This document shows, in pieces, positions 15,638 through 25,256 of a stretch of DNA of 64,000 bases. The stretch is from Halococcus agarilyticus (GTDB taxonomy: Archaea > Halobacteriota > Halobacteria > Halobacteriales > Halococcaceae). The position numbers were made by a program, and so were the translations under genes. The stretch lies in contig NZ_BAFM01000011.1 in NCBI RefSeq assembly GCF_000334895.1, positions 1-64,000 of the forward strand, given 5' to 3'. The notes under the pieces are model-generated. The model saw only the letters and a list, made by a program, of their open reading frames with translations, was not told the origin of the DNA and ran no database searches. Every line of letters starts with the position of its first letter. Position 1 is the stretch's first letter.

Positions 15638-17032
15638 ATGAGTCAGGAACTTACCCAAGAGGACGAAGGAATCGGAAGCCGGATCCGGTCGAACCCACGG
15701 CCGGCGCTGATCTGGATGGTGGGGGCGCTCGCGCTGCTCGCCCCCGAGTTCGGCGCGATCGTGCAGCTCGTGACGACCACCGTTCCGGGAGTCGGCGTGG
15801 TCGAACTCCCGACGCTGCTCACCCGGGAGCTGATCCCGAACCAGGGCTATCAGCTCCCGAACGGTAACTGGCAGGGCACGTTCCTCGGCCTCTCGCCGGC
15901 GATCGCGTGGACGCTGCGGGTAGTGTTGATCTACGTGTACGCGTTCGCGTGGCTCGCGTGGCTGTGGTACGGCTACCTCACGTTCCGCCGGAACTACCGG
16001 TTCGCCGATTGGACGCCGACCGACGATCGGATCGACCGGCTTCGCGACCACCGCTGGGGACAGTTCGGGTTCGTCGTGGTGTTCGTGTTCGTGATGTTCG
16101 CGATGTTCGCCCCGGCGCTCGGGCCGACGACGCTCCAGAGCAACATCATCGACCCGTACAGCTACGAGGTGACGTACTACGACGAGGAGGTCAGCGAGGT
16201 GTCGACCGCCTCGGTCGGGACGGCGAACCTCGCCGCACAGTCGCGGGGGACCCCCGACCAGAACGTCGGGCTGTGGAGTTACGACGAGTACGATCGGTTC
16301 CACCCGGCGGGGACGGTCACGAACGGCAAAGACATGTTCACGTTCTTAGTATTCGGGGCACGGATATCGCTGTTCATCGCGTTGAGCGCGACGCTGATCG
16401 CCGGCGGGATCGCGCTCGTGCTCGCGCTGGTGACGGCGTACTACAAGGGGCTCGCGGATCTCGTGACCGTCGTCGCGAGCGACGCGTTCTCCTCGATACC
16501 GCTCCTCCTGTTGCTCATCATGCTTTCGGTGGTTCTCAGCGGGACGTGGATCTCGAACCTCTACAACGGCGCGGTCATCCTCGTGTTGATCTTCGGGGTG
16601 TTCTACTGGCCGTTCTACTGGCGCACGATCCGCGGCCCCGCGTTTCAAACTGTGGAAAACGAGTGGATCGACGCCGCGAAGAGCTACGGGCAGAGCCCGT
16701 TCACGCTGATGCGAAAGCACATCGCGCCGTACGTGGTCAGCTACCTCCTGATCTACGCGTCGCTCGGTCTCGGCGGAATCATCATCAGCACGTCCGCGCT
16801 GTCGTATCTCGGGCTCGGCATCACCGCGCCGACGCCGGAGTGGGGCCGGCTGGTCGTGCTCGGCCAGCAGTACGTTCCGACGGTCTCGTGGCACATCTCG
16901 ATCATCCCGGGGCTCGCGATCGTGCTGGTCGTGACCGGGTTCAACGCGCTCGGCGACGGCATCCGTGACGCGATCGATCCCGAGAGCGAAGGGACCGAGG
17001 GTGGCGCTGCCGCCGCCGGAGGTGGCGGATGA
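15638..17032 (+). CDS. ABC transporter permease, DppC/OppC type, long form
   Basis: A 464-residue permease, longer than the usual 280-320 because of an N-terminal extension with two extra membrane segments (IWMVGALALLAPEFGAIV and VLIYVYAFAWLAWLWYGYL) and an extracellular stretch (about residues 170-220). The core holds the helices after LVFGARISLFIALSATLI and the EAA-like loop NEWIDAAKSYGQSPFTLMRK. It ends in a Gly/Ala tail. Its stop overlaps the next gene (ATGA). It pairs with the preceding permease to form the channel. Confidence 0.9.
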   Translation: MSQELTQEDEGIGSRIRSNPRPALIWMVGALALLAPEFGAIVQLVTTTVPGVGVVELPTLLTRELIPNQGYQLPNGNWQGTFLGLSPAIAWTLRVVLIYVYAFAWLAWLWYGYLTFRRNYRFADWTPTDDRIDRLRDHRWGQFGFVVVFVFVMFAMFAPALGPTTLQSNIIDPYSYEVTYYDEEVSEVSTASVGTANLAAQSRGTPDQNVGLWSYDEYDRFHPAGTVTNGKDMFTFLVFGARISLFIALSATLIAGGIALVLALVTAYYKGLADLVTVVASDAFSSIPLLLLLIMLSVVLSGTWISNLYNGAVILVLIFGVFYWPFYWRTIRGPAFQTVENEWIDAAKSYGQSPFTLMRKHIAPYVVSYLLIYASLGLGGIIISTSALSYLGLGITAPTPEWGRLVVLGQQYVPTVSWHISIIPGLAIVLVVTGFNALGDGIRDAIDPESEGTEGGAAAAGGGG

Positions 17033-18272
17033 GCCAGCAGCAGTCGGTGTCGTCGGTCCGTGGCGACGAGGGGGCCATCCTCTCGGTCGAGAACCTGCAG
17101 ACCGCGTTTTTCACCGACAAGGAGACGATCTACGCCGTCGACGGGGCGAGCTTCGACCTCCGGAAGGGCGAGACGATCGGGATCGTCGGCGAGAGCGGCT
17201 CGGGCAAGAGCGTCACTGCGCGCTCGATCATGGGGTTGATCGAGTCTCCGGGTCGGGTTCTCGACGGCAGCTCGATCAAGTATCGCAACCCCGAAACCGT
17301 CGAGCGGTTCGCCGACCAGTTCTCCGGCGAGGTCACCTACCGCGACGGCGACGGCGAACCCGAGGGCGACGGCTGTATCGTCCTCGACGAAGGGGCCGAG
17401 AGCGCAACCCGCCGCGGCTACATCGATCTCGCGCGTGCGCCCCAGAAGATCGTGAAACGGACCCGAGGCGGCGAGATCGCGATGATCTTTCAGGACCCGT
17501 TGAGCAGCCTCAACCCCGTCTACACCGTTGGCAACCAGATCAGGGAAGCGCTCAACCTCCATCGGGACATGAGCGGGACCAACGCGACCGACGAGGCTGC
17601 GGAGCTGCTCGAAGCCGTCGGGATCCCCGACGCGCGGATGGCACTCAAAGAGTACCCCCACCAGTTTTCAGGGGGACAGCGCCAGCGGATCGTGATCGCG
17701 ATGGCGCTCGCCTGCGACCCCGAGGTGCTGATCTGTGACGAGCCCACCACCGCCCTGGACGTCACGATCCAGGCCCAGATCCTCGATCTGCTCGACGACA
17801 TCCAGCGCGAGCGCGACCTCGCGATCGTGTTCATCACCCACGACATGGGGGTGATTTCGGAGATCGCCGACCGCGTGAACGTGATGTACGCCGGCGAGAT
17901 CGTCGAGACCGCGCCGGCGGAGACGCTGTTCACCGATCCCGCCCACCCGTACACGCGGGGGCTGCTCGAAAGCATTCCGGGGCGAAACCCCGGTGCGGAG
18001 CGGCTCACCACCATCGAGGGCGACGTCCCGACCCCGAACGCACCCGCGACCGACTGCCGGTTCGCCCCCCGGTGTCCCGAGGAGTTCGACGCCTGCACGC
18101 AGGTCCATCCGGAGTCGGTCGAGGCCAGCGAGGCGGCCACCGATCACACCGTCGCCTGCCTGCTGTACCCCGAGGACCGCTCGCGCGAGGAGGCGGTCGA
18201 TCTCCACGAGCGCCGTGGCCGCGGGGATGAAGCGGCGACCGACGAGGAACCCGCGCGGACGGAGGCACAACG

Positions 18273-18276
<4 letters not shown>
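17029..18276 (+). CDS. ABC transporter ATP-binding protein, DppD/OppD type
   Basis: A 415-residue ATPase with Walker A GESGSGKS (residues 54-61), Q-loop [10 protein letters not shown], signature FSGGQRQRI, Walker [12 protein letters not shown] and switch-His in VFITHDMG. The C-terminal oligopeptide-type domain ([14 protein letters not shown]) carries the conserved cysteines. Between Walker A and the Q-loop there is an acidic insertion of about 50 residues ([19 protein letters not shown]) not usual for the family. It powers the importer. The start overlaps the upstream gene and the end overlaps the downstream gene by 4 nt each. Confidence 0.93.
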
Positions 18277-19609
<1,333 letters not shown>

Positions 19610-19613
<4 letters not shown>

Positions 19614-20071
19614 GCGACGACCGCCCCCGCCGGGAGCCAGGGGGCGACTCGACGAATCGCGGGCAGCCGCCCCTTCTGGTGCTCAAACTCCTCGATCTCG
19701 TTCTCTACGGTCTCGCGATGGCGGCGGTGTTCGTCGTCCTCACGGCGGTCGTGAGCTTCGCGCTCGGGTCCGGCTGGGGTGGGAGCAAGTACCTGCTGTT
19801 CGTGGTCGGCTTTCTCCTGTTCGGACTCGGCTCGTTCGGGCTGCGGCCGCAGGGGGCGTGGAAGGACGACGATGACGACGATCGCCTCCTCGCATCGAGC
19901 GATGACGAGGAATCGCGGTTCGGCGCGCTCGTCCAGTCGATCCCGCCGCTGCGGTGGTACGAGCTCGATCCCGAGGACCGGCTCTCGCTCGCCGCGAAGC
20001 TGTTCGTCGGCAGCCTGTTCGTGCTCGGGGCGTCGTTCGTCATGGAGACGGCCTTCGGCGTCAGGATCTGA
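19610..20071 (+). CDS. Small membrane protein in the importer operon
   Basis: A 153-residue protein with three membrane helices (about residues 26-48, 57-75 and 130-148) and an acidic cytoplasmic loop containing [11 protein letters not shown]. It overlaps the upstream ATPase gene by 4 nt (ATGA), so it is co-translated with the importer. No domain known to me. The link to transport is suggested only by position; haloarchaea often have such tail genes, and it might be unrelated. Confidence 0.72.
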
Positions 20072-20224
20072 CCGACGCGCCGAGCGAGCACTTCGACGGA
20101 TCATCGCAACCAGCAACCCTCGGAGCGACGGCCATCGCTTGCGCGGGGTTGGGTCGGGAGACAGTCACCGCCCGGCGTCGGCGGTTCGACGCGTTTATAT
20201 TCCGTTGGTATGTACTCACATAGT

Positions 20225-20395
20225 ATGATGCCGGATGCGACCGCCGCGGCGGCACCCGTCGCGGCTGACGACGTCATGGCCTCGGTCGACGATGACGGCA
20301 GCGTGGAGCGGTTCGTCATCGCCGACATCTCCCGCGACGACGCGTGGATCTCGATGGCGCTCGACGGGGCAGCGTCGCTTCCGGCCTGGCGATAG
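20225..20395 (+). CDS. Small conserved haloarchaeal protein
   Basis: A 56-residue acidic protein starting MMPDATAAAAPVAADDVMAS and ending MALDGAASLPAWR. The segment RFVIADISRDDAWISM looks like a conserved short beta-alpha unit of haloarchaeal small proteins. I chose ATG 20225 because a TTTATA box at 20196-20201 is 24-29 nt upstream; an in-frame ATG at 20210 would be too close to it. The gene faces the 2'-5' RNA ligase-family gene, with a gap of 40 nt between the convergent stops. Function unknown. Confidence 0.65.
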   Translation: MMPDATAAAAPVAADDVMASVDDDGSVERFVIADISRDDAWISMALDGAASLPAWR

Positions 20396-20435
20396 ACTTC
20401 TCGCGGTTTTCGAACGAGTTCGACCGACTCGCGAG

Positions 20436-20945
20436 CTACGAGGGGCGCGGCAGCGAGAGGCTCGCGACGCGCTCGCCGTGTCGCCCGTCGTGGAGCACCA
20501 GTTCCGAAATCGTCCACTCGATCGGCTCGAATTCGACGGCCACGAGTTCCCGAGCACGCTCCGCGGAGCCACCACGGGCGAGGGTCACGTGGGGGACGTA
20601 CGCGTCGCCTTCGAGGTCGGGGATCGGATCGAACGCCGCGACGAGTCGTCGGTGGAGATCGTGGAGGCCGGGACTCTCGATCGCGACGTACGCCACCGGT
20701 CCGGGACCCCGAACCGGGGTCTCGAACCAGGCGATCCCCGCCGCGCGCGCCTCGACGGCGGGTGCGCCGGCGAGCGCGCGGCGTGCCCGCTCGAACAGCC
20801 GATCCGGGTCGGGATCGGGAGTCTCGAAGCGCTTGCAGACGAGGGTGTGGCGCTCGCGGACCCGATCGAACCCGACGAGGCGGGGGTGGAGGGTGGCGGC
20901 GAGGCGCTCGATCCCGCCGGGGACCGGGACGTTGAGGCTGTACAC
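20436..20945 (-). CDS. 2'-5' RNA ligase / cyclic phosphodiesterase family protein (LigT-like)
   Basis: A 169-residue protein of the 2H phosphoesterase superfamily, with the paired HxT/S motifs HTLVCKRF and HVTLARG, each in one half of the two-lobed fold. The family hydrolyses 2',3'-cyclic nucleotide ends and can join tRNA halves in vitro; the physiological substrate is not settled. I chose GTG 20945 (VYSLNVPVPGGIERLA), because the frame further upstream is low-complexity and Arg-rich. The protein is acidic. It is transcribed divergently from the argG leader. Confidence 0.78.
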   Translation of the reverse strand: MYSLNVPVPGGIERLAATLHPRLVGFDRVRERHTLVCKRFETPDPDPDRLFERARRALAGAPAVEARAAGIAWFETPVRGPGPVAYVAIESPGLHDLHRRLVAAFDPIPDLEGDAYVPHVTLARGGSAERARELVAVEFEPIEWTISELVLHDGRHGERVASLSLPRPS

Positions 20946-21031
20946 GACCACGATCGGCGCGCTGACGGGATGACGGTGACGGTCACGTGGCGTGGTCCCA
21001 GGGCCGGAGTGGTGCAATCGTTGCCGTCCCG

Positions 21032-21045
21032 GAAGGGTTTAATAT
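21032..21045 (+). promoter_or_regulatory. argG: Promoter of the argG leader (BRE and TATA)
   Basis: GAAGGGTTTAATAT. The TATA part (TTTAATAT, 21038-21045) is 25-32 nt before the ATG of the leader ORF at 21070, fitting transcription that begins at or next to that ATG. The first 11 bases, GAAGGGTTTAA, are identical to those before lysW (24163-24173), the other promoter of the arginine cluster, so the two may share regulation. Confidence 0.65.
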
Positions 21046-21069
21046 CCCCGCCGTCCCAGCAACGGGTAC

Positions 21070-21147
21070 ATGACGCGGACACGTCGCACCGGCTCGCCAT
21101 GCGCCGCCGGGCCGCTTCCGCTTCGACCGCGACGACCGGGCCGTTAG
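21070..21147 (+). CDS. Possible arginine-rich leader peptide upstream of argG
   Basis: A 25-codon ORF that starts at the predicted 5' end of the argG mRNA. Seven of 25 residues are Arg (positions 3, 5, 6, 19, 21, 22 and 25), three of them CGA codons in the short run before the stop. The TAG (21145-21147) sits in the loop and first base of the right arm of a hairpin. The composition suggests ribosome-mediated control of arginine genes, as in bacterial attenuators, but GC-rich DNA yields Arg codons by chance, and I know of no proven archaeal example. It is too short to judge by homology here. Confidence 0.4.
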   Translation: MTRTRRTGSPCAAGPLPLRPRRPGR

Positions 21148-21152
21148 GCCCG
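21137..21152 (+). promoter_or_regulatory. argG: Leader hairpin before argG, with a competing arm
   Basis: CGGGCC-GTTA-GGCCCG is a perfect 6-bp hairpin that contains the leader stop codon. The left arm motif CCGGGCCG occurs a second time at 21107-21114, so the right arm GGCCCG could alternatively pair with it, skipping the Arg codons in between. It is followed by CACAAACCCATTTCTTCG, which has only a short T-rich stretch, so it is not a convincing terminator by itself. Confidence 0.4.
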
Positions 21153-21246
21153 CACAAACCCATTTCTTCGACTCGTTTCGCTCCTCAGCCCCCCACCCGA
21201 AGGGTTCCGCTGGGCGAACTTCACGACGACACCGAACGACGACACC

Positions 21247-22599
21247 ATGACACCCCCAACCGACACCACACCGCAATCCACCGATCGCGTCGCGCTCGCC
21301 TTCTCCGGCGGGCTCGATACCACCGTCTGCGTCCCGCTCCTGAAAGAAGAGTACGGCTTCGACGAGGTGATCGGCGTCACCGTCGACGTCGGCCAGCCCG
21401 ACGCCGAGTTCGCCGAAGCCGAGGAAACCGCGACCGCGCTCGGCCTCGAACACCACGTGGTCGACGCGCGCGAGGCGTTCGCCGCAACCTGTTTCGATTC
21501 GGTTCGCGCGAACGCCACCTACCAAGGCTACCCCCTGGGAACGGCGCTCGCTCGCCCCGTAATCGCCCAGGCCATCCTCGATGTCGCGCTCGCTCAGGAC
21601 TGTGCGGCGCTCGCCCACGGCTGCACCGGCAAGGGCAACGACCAGCTCAGATTCGAGACCGTCTGGCGCGGCTCCGATCTCGACGTGATCGCGCCCGTCC
21701 GCGAACTCGGGCTGACCCGCGAGTTCGAACAGGAGTACGCCGCCGAACGCGATCTCCCGGTCGAGGGCGGCGACGGCGGCGCGTGGAGCATCGATACGAA
21801 CCTCTGGAGTCGCTCGGTCGAGGGCAGCGATCTCGAAGAGCCCTCATATGTGCCGCCCGAGGACATCTACGACTGGACCCAGCCACCCGGGAAAGAAAGC
21901 GAACTGCTCGACATCGAGTTCGAGGACGGGTATCCGGTCGCGCTCGACACCGTCGAGGAAACCTCGACGAGCTCCCGGCCGTCGGCCGGGAATGGGGAGG
22001 AGTTCGAGCCGATCGCGCTCATCGAGCAGCTCAACGAGATCGCGGGCGCACACGGCGTCGGGCGCACCGACGTGATGGAAGACCGGATGCTCGGGCTCAA
22101 AGTCCGCGAGAACTACGAACATCCCGCGGCCACGGTGCTCTTGAACGCCCACGAGGCGCTCGAATCGCTCGTCCTCACCAAGGAGGAGCGGAGCTTCAAA
22201 ACGCAGATCGATCACGAGTGGGCGGAGAAGGCCTACGAGGGACTGCTCGCCGCGCCGCTGGTCGACGCCCTGGAGGGGTTCATCGCGTCGACCCAGGAGC
22301 GTGTCACCGGCACCGTCACCGTGAAACTCGACGGTGGCCAGGCGCGCCCGGTCGGTCGCGAGAGTCCGTACGGGGTGTACTCGGCGTCCGCGGCCTCGTT
22401 CAACACCGCAGACGTCGGCGGCGGGATCGAACAGGCCGACGCCACGGGCGTCGCGAAGTACCACGGGTTCCAGTCGCGCCTCGCGAAGAGCGTCATCGAC
22501 GACGCGAACGCGACGGCGGAAGCGGTCGCCGACGGCGGGACGGACGGAAAGGAGGAGAACGAACTCACGGCCGACACGATCGACGGGAGCGGGGAGTGA
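21247..22599 (+). CDS. argG: Argininosuccinate synthase
   Basis: A 450-residue enzyme that joins citrulline and aspartate using ATP in arginine synthesis. The PP-loop SGGLD is at residues 20-24 (VALAFSGGLDTTV), followed by VDVGQPDAEFAEAEE and the family segment GCTGKGNDQLRFE near residue 120. Length is typical (400-450); the C-terminal 40 residues are acidic and disordered. It is the first structural gene after the possible leader, and argH starts 1 nt after its stop codon. Confidence 0.96.
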   Translation: MTPPTDTTPQSTDRVALAFSGGLDTTVCVPLLKEEYGFDEVIGVTVDVGQPDAEFAEAEETATALGLEHHVVDAREAFAATCFDSVRANATYQGYPLGTALARPVIAQAILDVALAQDCAALAHGCTGKGNDQLRFETVWRGSDLDVIAPVRELGLTREFEQEYAAERDLPVEGGDGGAWSIDTNLWSRSVEGSDLEEPSYVPPEDIYDWTQPPGKESELLDIEFEDGYPVALDTVEETSTSSRPSAGNGEEFEPIALIEQLNEIAGAHGVGRTDVMEDRMLGLKVRENYEHPAATVLLNAHEALESLVLTKEERSFKTQIDHEWAEKAYEGLLAAPLVDALEGFIASTQERVTGTVTVKLDGGQARPVGRESPYGVYSASAASFNTADVGGGIEQADATGVAKYHGFQSRLAKSVIDDANATAEAVADGGTDGKEENELTADTIDGSGE

Positions 22600-22600
22600 G

Positions 22601-24046
22601 ATGAGTGGAGAGGACGGCGACGTGGTCCGCCGCGACCGGTTCAGCGGCGGCCCCGCCCGTGTGTTCCTCTCCTCGATGGACCACGACGAGCGCCTCTTCG
22701 ACGCGGACCTCGCGGTCGACCGCGCACACGTGGTGATGCTCGCAGAGCAGGGCATCGTCGACGAGGGAAGTGCGGGCGAGATCCTCGACGCACTCGCCGA
22801 TATCGAAGCGACGGGCTACGACGCGCTCGACGGCGAGGACGTCCACGCCGCGATCGAGACCGCGGTGATCGACCGCATCGGCGAGTCGGGTGGTCGGATG
22901 CACACCGCTCGGAGTCGGAACGACGAGGTGGCGACGTGTATTCGATACCGGCTGCGCGAGGAACTGCTCGACACGATCGAGGCGACGCTCGTCCTCCGCG
23001 AGGCGCTCGTCGAGGAAGCGCGTGAGTACGTCGAAACCATCATGCCCGGCTACACACACCGTCAGGCCGCCCAGCCCACCACCGTTGCGCACTTCCTGTG
23101 CTCGTACGCCGAAGCGCTCGAACGCGACACGGATCGATTGCTCGCGGCGTACGACCGGACGAACCGCTCGCCGCTCGGCGCAGCGGCCTTTGCGGGCACA
23201 CCGTTCGACATCGACCGCGAGCGGACCGCCGAGCTGCTGGGGTTCGATGACGTGCTCGGCAATTCGATGGACGCCGTCTCGACCCGGGATTTCCTCGTCG
23301 AGGCCGCGAGCGGCTGGTCGGCGCTCGCACTCACGCTGTCGGGGCTTGCGACCGATCTGATCGAGTTCGCGGCGGACGGGTACGTCGAGATTCACGACGA
23401 CTACGCCTCGACCTCCTCGATCATGCCCCAGAAGAAAAACCCCGACACGCTCGAACTCGTCCGGGCGGCGGCCGGGAACGCGAGTGCGGGGCTGAACGGC
23501 CTGCTGACCACGCTGAAGGGGCTGCCCCGGGCGTACAACCGCGATCTTCAGGAGGCGACGCCACACGTCTGGGCCGCCGTCGATGCGGTCGCCCCTGCGA
23601 CCGAGGTGGCCGCGGGAGCGGTCGCGACCGCGACGTGGAACGAGGACGCGCTCGCCGCGGCGGCCGGCGACGGCTTTGCGACCGCGACCGGCGTCGCCGA
23701 CCTGCTCGCGGCCAATGGAGTACCGTTCCGCACCGCCCACGAGATTCTGGCCCAGGCCGCCGAAAGCGGCGGTGACTACGTAGCCATCGCGACGGCCGCC
23801 GACGCGGTGCTCGACCAATCGCTCTCGGCGGTCGTCGAGCGCGAGGCGATCGAGGACGCGCTCGATCCCGCGACGAGCGTGGCGACCCGCGACTCGGTCG
23901 GCGGCCCCGCGCCCGAGGCAGTTGTGGCGGCACTCGACGAGACGCGGACGGCGATCGAGGACGACACCGACCGCCACGACGAGCGGTGCGATCGGCTTGA
24001 CGCCGCCGCCGCAGTGCTCGAACGGGAGGTGAGTCAGTATCGTTGA
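22601..24046 (+). CDS. argH: Argininosuccinate lyase
   Basis: A 481-residue fumarase-superfamily enzyme that splits argininosuccinate into arginine and fumarate. Motifs are GGRMHTARSRNDEVATC, AYTHRQAAQPTT-equivalent PGYTHRQAAQPTTVAHF and the flexible signature SSIMPQKKNPDTLELV, in which SIMPQKKN occupies residues 273-280 and holds the catalytic Ser. I set the start at ATG 22601 immediately after the argG stop (TGAGATG), because the long frame upstream is the shadow of argG. It is cotranscribed with argG. Confidence 0.96.
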   Translation: MSGEDGDVVRRDRFSGGPARVFLSSMDHDERLFDADLAVDRAHVVMLAEQGIVDEGSAGEILDALADIEATGYDALDGEDVHAAIETAVIDRIGESGGRMHTARSRNDEVATCIRYRLREELLDTIEATLVLREALVEEAREYVETIMPGYTHRQAAQPTTVAHFLCSYAEALERDTDRLLAAYDRTNRSPLGAAAFAGTPFDIDRERTAELLGFDDVLGNSMDAVSTRDFLVEAASGWSALALTLSGLATDLIEFAADGYVEIHDDYASTSSIMPQKKNPDTLELVRAAAGNASAGLNGLLTTLKGLPRAYNRDLQEATPHVWAAVDAVAPATEVAAGAVATATWNEDALAAAAGDGFATATGVADLLAANGVPFRTAHEILAQAAESGGDYVAIATAADAVLDQSLSAVVEREAIEDALDPATSVATRDSVGGPAPEAVVAALDETRTAIEDDTDRHDERCDRLDAAAAVLEREVSQYR

Positions 24047-24162
24047 GCGACCGCCCCCGCGAGGGGGACGAATTCATCTCGTCGGCGACGGCGAAACGCG
24101 CGAACCGCCCGATTTCGGCCTCGAGAGGTCACAGTACGTTTTGTAAACTAACAGACAAGTTC

Positions 24163-24174
24163 GAAGGGTTTAAG
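24163..24174 (+). promoter_or_regulatory. lysW: Promoter of the lysW-arg operon
   Basis: GAAGGGTTTAAG; TATA part 24169-24174 is 25-30 nt before the lysW ATG at 24199, implying a leaderless transcript. Its first 11 bases match the argG promoter exactly. A small inverted repeat GTTT-TGT-AAAC (24139-24149) and AACT/AGTT arms lie just upstream and could be an operator, but this is a weak guess. Confidence 0.6.
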
Positions 24175-24198
24175 CGGGTACACGGGTGAGGGTGGCAC

Positions 24199-24363
24199 AT
24201 GGCGAACTGCCCAGAATGCGGGGGCGAGGTCTCCCTGCACGACGACGCTGAGGTCGGCGAGATCATCGACTGTGGCACCTGCGGAGCCGAGCTCGAAGTC
24301 ATCGACGTCGATCCGCCGGTCCTCGAAACGGCCCCCGAGCTCGAAGAGGACTGGGGGGAGTAA
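24199..24363 (+). CDS. lysW: Amino-group carrier protein LysW/ArgW
   Basis: A 54-residue protein: MANCPECGGEV and CGTCGAELEV give a C4 zinc ribbon, and the acidic tail ends EEDWGE, the diagnostic C-terminal motif whose last Glu is joined to the alpha-amino group of glutamate (or aminoadipate). The protein then escorts the intermediate through ArgX, ArgB, ArgC, ArgD and ArgE. Haloarchaea make lysine by another route, so its use here is probably arginine only. It is followed 2 nt later by argX. Too short to be called by size alone, but the motifs are unambiguous. Confidence 0.93.
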   Translation: MANCPECGGEVSLHDDAEVGEIIDCGTCGAELEVIDVDPPVLETAPELEEDWGE

Positions 24364-24365
24364 GA

Positions 24366-25256
24366 GTGAAAATAGGCGTCCTCTACTCCCGGATCCGGCA
24401 CGACGAGAAGCTCCTGCTCGGTGAGCTCCGGGAGCGCGGCCACGAGGTGACGAAGATCGACGTTCGCGACCAGCGCTTCGATCTCACCGAGCCGCCAGCG
24501 GCGTTCGCCGACGTGGATCTCGTCGTGGACCGGTGTCTCGCGACCAGCCGGAGCCGCTACGCGACGCGCTTTCTCGCGGCGTACGGGATCCCGGTCGTGA
24601 ACTCGCCCGAGACGGCGGCGGTGTGTGCCGACAAGGCCGAGTGCAGCCTCGCGCTCGCGGGAGCGGGCGTGCCGACGCCCCGGACGGAGGTCGCCTTCAC
24701 CAAGGAGAGCGCGATGGAATCCATCGAACGGTTCGGCTACCCCTGCGTGGTGAAACCCGTGATCGGCTCGTGGGGGCGGCTGCTGGCGAAGATCGATTCC
24801 CGGAGCGCGGCGGAGGCGATCCTCGAACACAAATCGACCCTGGGGCACTACGAGCACAAGGTGTTCTACGTCCAGGAGTTCGTCGCGAAGCCCGGCCGCG
24901 ACATCCGGGTCGTGGCTACTGATGGTGAGCCCGTGGGGGCGATGGTGCGCTCGTCGGATCACTGGCTCACCAACGCGGCGAAGGGAGCCGAAACCGAGAC
25001 GTTCGAGCTCGACGACGAGGCCCGCGATCTCGTCGCGCGCGCGAGCGACGCCGTGGGTGGCGGTCTCTTGGGAGTCGACCTGATGGAGACCGACGATCCC
25101 GACGCGGACCACTCCTACACCGTCCACGAGGTGAATCATACGGTCGAGTTCAAGGCGCTCGACGGCGTCACCGACGGCGACGTGCCCGCTCAGGTAGTCG
25201 ACTGGCTCGAAGAAAAAGCGGAGACCGCAAACGAAACTGCGGTCGCTGCGCCATGA
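24366..25256 (+). CDS. argX: LysW-glutamate ligase (ArgX/LysX, RimK-like ATP-grasp)
   Basis: A 296-residue ATP-grasp enzyme that attaches glutamate to the C-terminal Glu of LysW. It starts at GTG (KIGVLYSRIRHDEKLL) and shows VVNSPETAAVCADKAECSLAL, the ATP-grasp segment YPCVVKPVIGSWGRLLAK and the Mg-binding end GVDLMETDDPD...VHEVNHTVEFKA. LysX and ArgX differ subtly in substrate, which cannot be separated with confidence by eye; the genome context argues for arginine. It starts 2 nt after the lysW stop and overlaps argC by 4 nt. Confidence 0.88.
   Translation: MKIGVLYSRIRHDEKLLLGELRERGHEVTKIDVRDQRFDLTEPPAAFADVDLVVDRCLATSRSRYATRFLAAYGIPVVNSPETAAVCADKAECSLALAGAGVPTPRTEVAFTKESAMESIERFGYPCVVKPVIGSWGRLLAKIDSRSAAEAILEHKSTLGHYEHKVFYVQEFVAKPGRDIRVVATDGEPVGAMVRSSDHWLTNAAKGAETETFELDDEARDLVARASDAVGGGLLGVDLMETDDPDADHSYTVHEVNHTVEFKALDGVTDGDVPAQVVDWLEEKAETANETAVAAP

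Noticed and set aside
20235-22604. 789-codon frame spanning the small gene, LigT-like gene and argG
   Set aside because: It crosses the argG promoter and leader and is extremely Arg-rich, so it is a shadow.
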